In this document: piece after piece, positions 35,530-40,713 of the stretch
Position numbering within the stretch: the first letter of the stretch is position 1
How the letters are laid out: each line of letters starts with the position of its first letter
NCBI GenBank assembly: GCA_902593125.1
Contig: CACJGU010000010.1
Span: forward strand, 1-40,713
Length of the DNA stretch: 40,713 bases
DNA from: an uncultured Alphaproteobacteria bacterium
Lineage (GTDB): Bacteria; Pseudomonadota; Alphaproteobacteria; HIMB59; GCA-002718135
Direction of reading: 5' to 3'
The notes under the pieces: generated by a model
Told to the model about the DNA's origin: nothing
Databases searched by the model: none
What the model saw: only the letters and a program-made list of their open reading frames with translations
Position numbers and translations under genes: made by a program

Positions 35530-36438
35530 ATGCTTTCAGGAAATCAAATCAGTTCTTATAATGAAAAAGGATACCTAGTGGTAGAGGGTGCTATTCCAGG
35601 AGATAAACTAAAAGAACTTCAGCAAGTCACAGATGATTTTGTAAGTAACTCAAAAGATGTAAAAGAAAATGATGAAATTTATGATTTGTCTCCAGATCAT
35701 TCACCAGATAATCCAAACCTTAGAAGATTAAAAAACCCTCACTTAATTCATAAAACATATGAAAACATAACTAAAGATCCATGTATTTTAGATATTGTAG
35801 AGAAATTAGTAGGAAAAGATATCAGAAGAGATCATACAAAACTTAACTTTAAAAGTGCTAAGGGTGGTGAAGCAATTGAATGGCACCAAGACTGGGCATT
35901 TTATCCACATACTAATGATGATATTGTAGAAGTTGGAATATTCTTAGATGATTGTGGAGAAGAGAATGGACCATTAATGGCAGTTCCTGGTTCACATAAA
36001 GGCCCCTTAGATGATCATCATCATGATGGTATATTTATAGGAGCTGTTGATCCTGCTAAATCGAACTATAATCTAGAAACTGCTGAACCATTTCTTGCAA
36101 AAGCCGGATCAATAAGTTTGCATCATGTTAGAAGTTTGCATGGTTCAAGAAAAAATAATTCAGATAAATCAAGAAGGGTATTGTTTGTGGGTTATACCGC
36201 AGCAGACTCCTGGCCGTTAAAAGGTATTTTAGATTTAGGTTTGAAACCAACTACCTCCGAGGGTGATTTTGTGAAAAATATATATCAAGTATACACTGAC
36301 AATATCGTAAGAGGTAACCCATGTTTGCAAGCTAGAGTTGAAAACAATCCAATTAAGATGCCATACCCTCCACCTCATTCCGTAGGATCTATTTACGAAA
36401 ATCAAAAAGAGGTTAGAGGTAGATCTTTTGGAGAATAA
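35530..36438 (+). CDS. Phytanoyl-CoA dioxygenase (PhyH) family oxygenase
   Basis: The 302-residue protein is a 2-oxoglutarate and Fe(II)-dependent dioxygenase of the PhyH family. The iron triad is visible: H and D in EWHQDWAFYPH (H-x-D) and the distal His in ISLHHVRSLHGSRKN, followed by an Arg likely to bind 2-oxoglutarate. FLDDCGEENGPLMAVPGSHKG is the usual connecting stretch. Family members hydroxylate small molecules and sometimes remove O-methyl groups oxidatively. Its placement between rhamnose permease and rhamnose-type SDR genes suggests an unusual sugar substrate such as a methylated deoxy sugar, but this is speculation. Confidence 0.87.
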   Translation: MLSGNQISSYNEKGYLVVEGAIPGDKLKELQQVTDDFVSNSKDVKENDEIYDLSPDHSPDNPNLRRLKNPHLIHKTYENITKDPCILDIVEKLVGKDIRRDHTKLNFKSAKGGEAIEWHQDWAFYPHTNDDIVEVGIFLDDCGEENGPLMAVPGSHKGPLDDHHHDGIFIGAVDPAKSNYNLETAEPFLAKAGSISLHHVRSLHGSRKNNSDKSRRVLFVGYTAADSWPLKGILDLGLKPTTSEGDFVKNIYQVYTDNIVRGNPCLQARVENNPIKMPYPPPHSVGSIYENQKEVRGRSFGE

Positions 36439-36490
36439 ACTAAATTAATTTATTTTAATTAACTCTAAAAAGTATATGTAATTATAACCT

Positions 36491-37231
36491 ATGAATAAAA
36501 TAGATCTAAAAGACAAAGTTGCAATTGTTACTGGGGGAGTTCAAGGTTTTGGATTGGCAGTAGTTGAAAGATTTCATAACTCTGGTGCAAATGTAGTTAT
36601 ATGGGAGAATGATAAGAAGTTATTAGATGAATTTCAAACCATAAGTAATGTTCATAAAATTCAAACTGACGTCAGCAATGCAGAAAGTGTTGAAGCTGCT
36701 GTAAATGAAACAATAAAAAAATGTGGAAGGATTGATATATTAGTTAACAATGCTGGTATTGCGGGACCTAATCATAAAACTTGGGAATATCCAAATGATG
36801 ATTGGCAAAAAGTTATTGATATTGATCTAACGGGGGTTTTTTATTGTTGTAAATACGTTGTTCCTCAAATGATAAAAAATAATTATGGCAGAATAGTAAA
36901 CGTTGCATCAATAGCTGGTAAAGAAGGTAATCCAAATGCAATGCCATATAGTGCAGCTAAAGCCGGTGTAATGGCAATAACCAAATCTTTAGGTAAAGAA
37001 TTAGCAGATAAAAATATAGCAGTAAATTGCATTACTCCTGCTGCCGCTAAAACAAGAATCTTTGACCAAATTAGTCAAGAGCATATAGATTATATGTTAT
37101 CAAAAATACCTAGAAATAGATTTCTCAAAGTTGAAGAACTAGCATCAATGGTTGCTTGGCTAGTTTCAGAGGAAAATTCTTATACAACTTCTGCAATCTT
37201 TGATTTGAGTGGTGGTAGAGCTACGTACTAA
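36491..37231 (+). CDS. SDR dehydrogenase, probable 2-keto-3-deoxy-L-rhamnonate 4-dehydrogenase type
   Basis: The 246-residue classical SDR has TGGVQGFG as cofactor loop, NNAG, and YSAAK as the active site after VASIAG. The acidic residue after strand 2 (IWENDK) favours NAD. The C-terminal SGGRATY is one I associate with KDR/KDF dehydrogenases (LRA5-like), which oxidise the 4-OH of 2-keto-3-deoxy-L-rhamnonate. The PanB-like gene follows after 81 bases. An alternative role is oxidation of L-rhamnose itself to the lactone, since no other SDR lies in the rhamnose units. Confidence 0.78.
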   Translation: MNKIDLKDKVAIVTGGVQGFGLAVVERFHNSGANVVIWENDKKLLDEFQTISNVHKIQTDVSNAESVEAAVNETIKKCGRIDILVNNAGIAGPNHKTWEYPNDDWQKVIDIDLTGVFYCCKYVVPQMIKNNYGRIVNVASIAGKEGNPNAMPYSAAKAGVMAITKSLGKELADKNIAVNCITPAAAKTRIFDQISQEHIDYMLSKIPRNRFLKVEELASMVAWLVSEENSYTTSAIFDLSGGRATY

Positions 37232-37312
37232 AAATTTAGAAAATAAATAAAAATTTCTTGTTATTATTTTAGTTGCCGATAAGATAAAATTAATTAATTT
37301 GAATGACGATTT

Positions 37313-38170
37313 ATGAAGCGTATATATGACTTTAGCAGAAAACCAGCACATCGGAATTATACCGTATCAGATTTGAAGGCTTTAAAAGATTCAAATACAA
37401 AAAAACCTAAACTTACGATGTCTAATCCTGCAAACAAACAAGAAGTTCTTGCATGTATTGAAGCAGGGATCGATTTATTTGTCATAGGTCCCAGAAGTAT
37501 TCAAGAACTTCGCTCTATTGCCCCTAATCATTTTACAGGCGTTGGAACTCCATGGGCACAACTTGATTCACATAAAGAAATTATGAGTCATGCTTTCAAT
37601 GCTATGAGAAATGGTGCAGATATGTACTATACTTTAAGATCTTATGATGTGATGGAAAAATTATCAAAGGAAGGAATTCCTGTTCACAGCCATATCGGTT
37701 TAATTCCTACATTTAGTCATTACTGTGGTGGTCTAAGAGGTTGGGGTAGAAATGCTGATGAAGCAATGCAAATATTTAAAACTTTAAAACGAATGGAAGA
37801 CGTAGGAGTTTTTGCAGTTGAAGCTGAATGTATTGCTGAAGAAGTTCTTGAAGCTATAAATTACAAAACTTCTATTGTTACATTTTCATTGGGTGCAGGA
37901 ATGGCAGGTGATGTAATAATGTCTTTTGTTGCTGATATATGTGGAGAACCAAGTGAAGAAAAAAAACCTCCAAAACACGCATATGCATTTGGAAATGTGG
38001 GTCGTTTACACACTCAGATACATAATGAAAGAGTTGCTGCTCTTAGCAAATTTAAAAATGAAGTAGGAGCTGGAAATTTTCCCTATTCTGAGACAAATAT
38101 ATCTATGCGAAAAGGTGAAAAGGAGATGTTTCTTGAAGCTCTTGATAAATGGAAGCCAACTCACCAATAA
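37313..38170 (+). CDS. Divergent PanB-like protein (ketopantoate hydroxymethyltransferase fold)
   Basis: The 285-residue protein aligns by eye with PanB along most of its length: AFNAMRNGADMYY, then IPVHSHIGLIPTFSHYCGGLRGWGRNADEA (matching PanB's [21 protein letters not shown]), and FAVEAECIAEEVLEAI, with the Glu equivalent to PanB's general base kept. GAGMAGDVIM and the late AGNFPYSETNI also match. Where PanB binds Mg (Asp45, Asp84, Glu114) this protein reads IGPRS, GVGTPW and YTLRS, so the ligands seem lost. It is therefore unlikely to make ketopantoate. Position after an LRA5-like SDR suggests a lyase or hydrolase acting on a deoxy-keto sugar acid. Confidence 0.72.
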   Translation: MKRIYDFSRKPAHRNYTVSDLKALKDSNTKKPKLTMSNPANKQEVLACIEAGIDLFVIGPRSIQELRSIAPNHFTGVGTPWAQLDSHKEIMSHAFNAMRNGADMYYTLRSYDVMEKLSKEGIPVHSHIGLIPTFSHYCGGLRGWGRNADEAMQIFKTLKRMEDVGVFAVEAECIAEEVLEAINYKTSIVTFSLGAGMAGDVIMSFVADICGEPSEEKKPPKHAYAFGNVGRLHTQIHNERVAALSKFKNEVGAGNFPYSETNISMRKGEKEMFLEALDKWKPTHQ

Positions 38171-38232
38171 ATATTAGCTATAATTAATTATAAAATATTT
38201 TCTTATATTCTCTATTCTCTTGTAATATTTTC

Positions 38233-38248
38233 ATGTTAATAATAACAT
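38233..38248. promoter_or_regulatory. Candidate operator upstream of the third binding-protein gene
   Basis: ATGTTA (38233-38238) and TAACAT (38243-38248) are inverted around ATAA, 32 bases before the ATG, in the 110-base gap that should hold the promoter of the third ABC operon. Support is weak because the arms are short. Confidence 0.28.
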
Positions 38249-38280
38249 AATATAATTTTATCAACTAAGGGGGGTATTTG

Positions 38281-39462
38281 ATGAATTTAATTAAATTTTT
38301 AAAAAGTACAATTATTGCTTTAGTCTTTACTTTAACAGCAACTTTTGCTTCAGCTGGTGGACATTTTGATGCAAACAATCATGATGCGAGTATGTTAAGT
38401 GAATCAGAATTAAAAGCAATGGTGGAAGAAGCTATGAAAGTTAATCCACCAAAAAATGGTAAAAACTATGTTTTTGGTTTTGCAAATCTTCAAAGAGATA
38501 TTGCCTTCTGTGCGCTTGTTGAAGAAGGTATCTTAGCAAATGCAGAAGCTGCAGGTATTGAAATTCTAGTTACTGACAACTTGTTAGATGGAGCAACTGC
38601 AATGGCAAATGCAGAAAGTTATATTACAAGAAACGTTGATTATGTAATTGAGTTTCAAACAGATGCTGCATTTGGTGAAATGATAATGAACAAAATGAAC
38701 ATGAATGGAATTGGAGTAACTGCAATTGACATTCCAATGCCTGGCGCTGGTTTTTTTGGAGCTAATAATCCAAAATCTGGTTATATAGGTGGTGTTCATC
38801 TTGCTACCGCAGCTATTACGAAGTGGGGTCCTGACGTAGGAAAAGATGCTTACTTAGTAATTGGAGCTCTTCCACAATCTGGTGCAGTAGTTGCAATGAG
38901 ATCTGGTGGTCAAGAAGCAGGTGCTAGAGCAGTTTTACCTGATATTACTGATGACAGAGTAATTGTATATGATGCTAAACAAACTTTAGAATTAAGTTTC
39001 CAAGAAATGAATAACGTAATTGGAAGAATTCCTGAAGGAGCACCAATTTTAATTACTGCTATCAATGATCAAACATCTACCGGAGCACTACGTGCTGTGC
39101 AAGGTGCTAACAGAAGTGATGATGCAATAGTTGTTGGAATGGGTGCAGATGAATTGGATACAATGATGAATGAACCTGAATTTATTGCGTCTGTCGGATA
39201 CTTTCCAGAAAGATATGGAAACTATTTAATTCCAATGGCACTATCAAATCTTGCTAACAAGCCTGTTGATGATGTTGTTCTAATGAATCACGTGATGGTG
39301 TCTCCATCTAATATTTGTGAGTATTATCCTGATAGAACTTGCAGAGATGATGATGTAGCTGCTTCATGGACTTTTCCTCAAGAAGCTTTTTCAGCTCATT
39401 TAGCTGAGGTTAGAGCAGATCCAGCAATGGCAGATGTTCTTAATCTAATACCATCTGATTAA
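38281..39462 (+). CDS. Periplasmic sugar-binding protein (ABC system 3), long form
   Basis: The binding protein is 393 residues from the ATG at 38281; a GGGGGG run at 38269-38274 is its ribosome site, and an in-frame TTG at 38278 is less likely. A signal peptide ends at about residue 25 (ATFASA). About 45 extra residues follow before the first RbsB-like strand (YVFGFANLQRDIAFC), including a predicted helix (SESELKAMVEEAMK), so the protein is longer than the typical 320. NRNVDYVIEF-type strand (here RNVDYVIEFQTDAAFG) and ITAINDQTSTGALRA are the recognisable type I periplasmic boxes. The ligand is unknown. An ATPase gene follows after 51 bases containing a hairpin. Confidence 0.86.
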   Translation: MNLIKFLKSTIIALVFTLTATFASAGGHFDANNHDASMLSESELKAMVEEAMKVNPPKNGKNYVFGFANLQRDIAFCALVEEGILANAEAAGIEILVTDNLLDGATAMANAESYITRNVDYVIEFQTDAAFGEMIMNKMNMNGIGVTAIDIPMPGAGFFGANNPKSGYIGGVHLATAAITKWGPDVGKDAYLVIGALPQSGAVVAMRSGGQEAGARAVLPDITDDRVIVYDAKQTLELSFQEMNNVIGRIPEGAPILITAINDQTSTGALRAVQGANRSDDAIVVGMGADELDTMMNEPEFIASVGYFPERYGNYLIPMALSNLANKPVDDVVLMNHVMVSPSNICEYYPDRTCRDDDVAASWTFPQEAFSAHLAEVRADPAMADVLNLIPSD

Positions 39463-39474
39463 AACTATTATTAT

Positions 39475-39504
39475 TGAGGCCTTGTACTAAAATATGAGGC
39501 CTCA
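39475..39504 (+). other. Intercistronic hairpin after the third binding-protein gene
   Basis: TGAGGCC (39475-39481) and GGCCTCA (39498-39504) form a 7-base G/C-rich stem over a 16-base loop. The right arm is itself the 10-base palindrome TGAGGCCTCA (39495-39504). It begins 12 bases past the stop and ends 9 bases before the ATPase ATG. No U-run follows. Confidence 0.6.
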
Positions 39505-39513
39505 TAAGCGTAT

Positions 39514-40713
39514 ATGAATAATACACTTTTATCCATGAAGGGGATTAGAAAAACATTCTCCGGAGTAGCTGTACTTGATGAAGTAGAGCTTAATTTACAT
39601 GAAGGGGAATGTCTTGGTTTATTAGGTTCAAATGGTGCTGGCAAATCTACTTTAATTAAAATTTTATCAGGAATATATTCAAAAGATAAAGGTAATATTT
39701 TTATTTCAAACAATGAAGTAATTATAAAAAGTTCATCAGACTCAATTAAATCAGGTGTAGGTTTATTACCTCAAGAACTCTCAATTCATTCTGAAATGAC
39801 AGTAGCAGAAAATTTAATGCTAGGTAATTTACCAACAAAAAAAATAGCTGGAATAGAATTTACAGATCAAAAATTAATGAATGAAATAGCGCGTGAAAAA
39901 TTATTAGATTTAGGACTCGATATAAACGTAAAAAAACAAATTAAAGAATTAACATTACCTGAACAAAGAATAGTAGAAATTGCAAGAGCTATGGTTGGTA
40001 AAGCTAAGATACTTATTATGGACGAACCAACAGCAGCTTTAACCAGTAAAGAATCAAAAACATTATTTGAAGCTCTAGAAAAAACAAGAAAAGCTGGAGT
40101 AGGTATAATTTATATATCGCATTATCTCGATGAAGTTTTTGATGTTTGTCAAAGAATTGTTGTATTGAGAGATGGAAAAAATGCAGGTGAATTTAAAACA
40201 ACTTCTTCAAACCATGATGAAGTCTTATCAGCGATGTTAGGAAATGCAGTTGAAAATTTATATCCAAATAAGAGTAAAAAAGAAAATGCAGATTTAGCAC
40301 TTAAATTTGATAACGTAACTTTTTCAAAAAATTTATATGATCTAAATTTTGAAGTTTATAAAGGTGAGATCCTAGGTGTATTTGGTCTGCTTGGATCAGG
40401 TTTAGAAGATTTGGGAAGAAAAATATATGGTATTTCTGGAAAAACAGAAAAAGGAAATATTTCTCTTTTTGGTAAAGATTACAAGCCTATCTCTCCTCAA
40501 GATGCAAAGAAAAATGGTATAGGCTTCATTCCAGCGGAGAGAAAAACAGAGGGTATTTTATCAGAGTTAAGTCTTAGAAATAATATGACTATACCATTCT
40601 TAAATAATTTTATTCCAAGAACATTTATTGATACAAAGAAAGAAAAAGAATTTACCAACAAATGGATTGCTGACTTTGATATCAAATGTTTAAGCAGTGA
40701 ACAATTGTTTCGT
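39514..40713 (+). CDS. Sugar ABC transporter ATP-binding protein, two NBDs (cut by window end)
   Basis: The reading frame is open from the ATG at 39514 to the last base, giving 400 residues without a stop. It is an RbsA-type double ATPase. NBD1 has Walker A GSNGAGKSTLIK, a degenerate signature LTLPEQRIVEIARAM and Walker B ILIMDEPTAALTS. NBD2 starts near residue 270 with the degenerate Walker A GLLGSGLEDLGRK and FIPAERKTEGIL. Its signature and Walker B lie beyond the window. An ATG at 39535 (MKGIRKTFSG) is an alternative start. Permease genes are expected next. The system serves the long binding protein just upstream. Confidence 0.9.
   Translation, partial: MNNTLLSMKGIRKTFSGVAVLDEVELNLHEGECLGLLGSNGAGKSTLIKILSGIYSKDKGNIFISNNEVIIKSSSDSIKSGVGLLPQELSIHSEMTVAENLMLGNLPTKKIAGIEFTDQKLMNEIAREKLLDLGLDINVKKQIKELTLPEQRIVEIARAMVGKAKILIMDEPTAALTSKESKTLFEALEKTRKAGVGIIYISHYLDEVFDVCQRIVVLRDGKNAGEFKTTSSNHDEVLSAMLGNAVENLYPNKSKKENADLALKFDNVTFSKNLYDLNFEVYKGEILGVFGLLGSGLEDLGRKIYGISGKTEKGNISLFGKDYKPISPQDAKKNGIGFIPAERKTEGILSELSLRNNMTIPFLNNFIPRTFIDTKKEKEFTNKWIADFDIKCLSSEQLFR

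Noticed and set aside
37313-38170. HpcH/HpaI-type 2-keto-3-deoxy-L-rhamnonate aldolase (RhmA)
   Set aside because: It would suit the operon, but the expected HpcH boxes are absent and the residue pattern follows PanB instead.

Overview
The window is AT-rich (roughly 30% GC by eye), almost fully coding and free of mobile elements, CRISPR arrays, tRNA and rRNA genes. The alphaproteobacterial coxB-coxA-ctaB-(small ORF)-ctaG-coxC-SURF1 order followed by thrC and an M16 peptidase, the tight start/stop overlaps, and a glnA-type glutamine riboswitch ahead of amtB all point to a streamlined marine alphaproteobacterium. A SAR11-like or HIMB59/AEGEAN-169-like lineage would fit. That placement is an inference from gene content and was not tested by phylogeny.

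Positions 1-18135 are mostly housekeeping. They hold rsmE, the aa3-type cytochrome c oxidase structural and assembly operon (833-6329), an M32 carboxypeptidase, threonine synthase and an M16 zinc peptidase. Next come small redox and repair genes: a flavin reductase, a DUF6494 protein, an alkylated-DNA methyltransferase and a class I glutamine amidotransferase. A nitrogen locus follows, with two tandem glnA-type riboswitch aptamers (12729-12844) before amtB and a MarR-like winged-helix gene after it. The section ends with yqgE and a DsbD/ScsB-type reductase coupled to a Prx5-type peroxiredoxin.

Positions 18149-40713 form a carbohydrate-uptake and sugar-acid catabolism island of at least 20 genes in four transcription units. 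Unit 1 (minus, 20918-18149) is a sugar ABC transporter. Unit 2 (plus, 21102-28755) encodes a membrane fatty-acid-desaturase-like protein, a SMP-30 lactonase, an SDR, two enolase-superfamily dehydratases, a DHDPS-family lyase and an IlvD/Edd dehydratase. This is a complete-looking non-phosphorylative route from aldose through lactone and aldonate to a 2-keto-3-deoxy acid and its cleavage. Unit 3 (minus, 31917-28777) encodes a RhaS-like rhamnose-binding protein, a COG3618 lactonase and a rhamnonate-dehydratase-like enolase. Unit 4 (plus, 32039-38170) encodes the matching RhaT/RhaP/RhaQ-like ABC proteins, a PhyH-type dioxygenase, a KDR-dehydrogenase-like SDR and a strongly divergent PanB-like protein. 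A third ABC system begins at 38281 and runs off the window.

The observations most worth following are the tandem glutamine riboswitch, the PanB-like protein that seems to have lost PanB's metal ligands and sits where a terminal cleavage enzyme of rhamnose breakdown would be expected, two oxygen-dependent iron enzymes (desaturase-like and PhyH) embedded in sugar operons, and a perfect or near-perfect stem-loop directly after each of the three periplasmic binding-protein genes. All alignments were made by eye; no database search was run.
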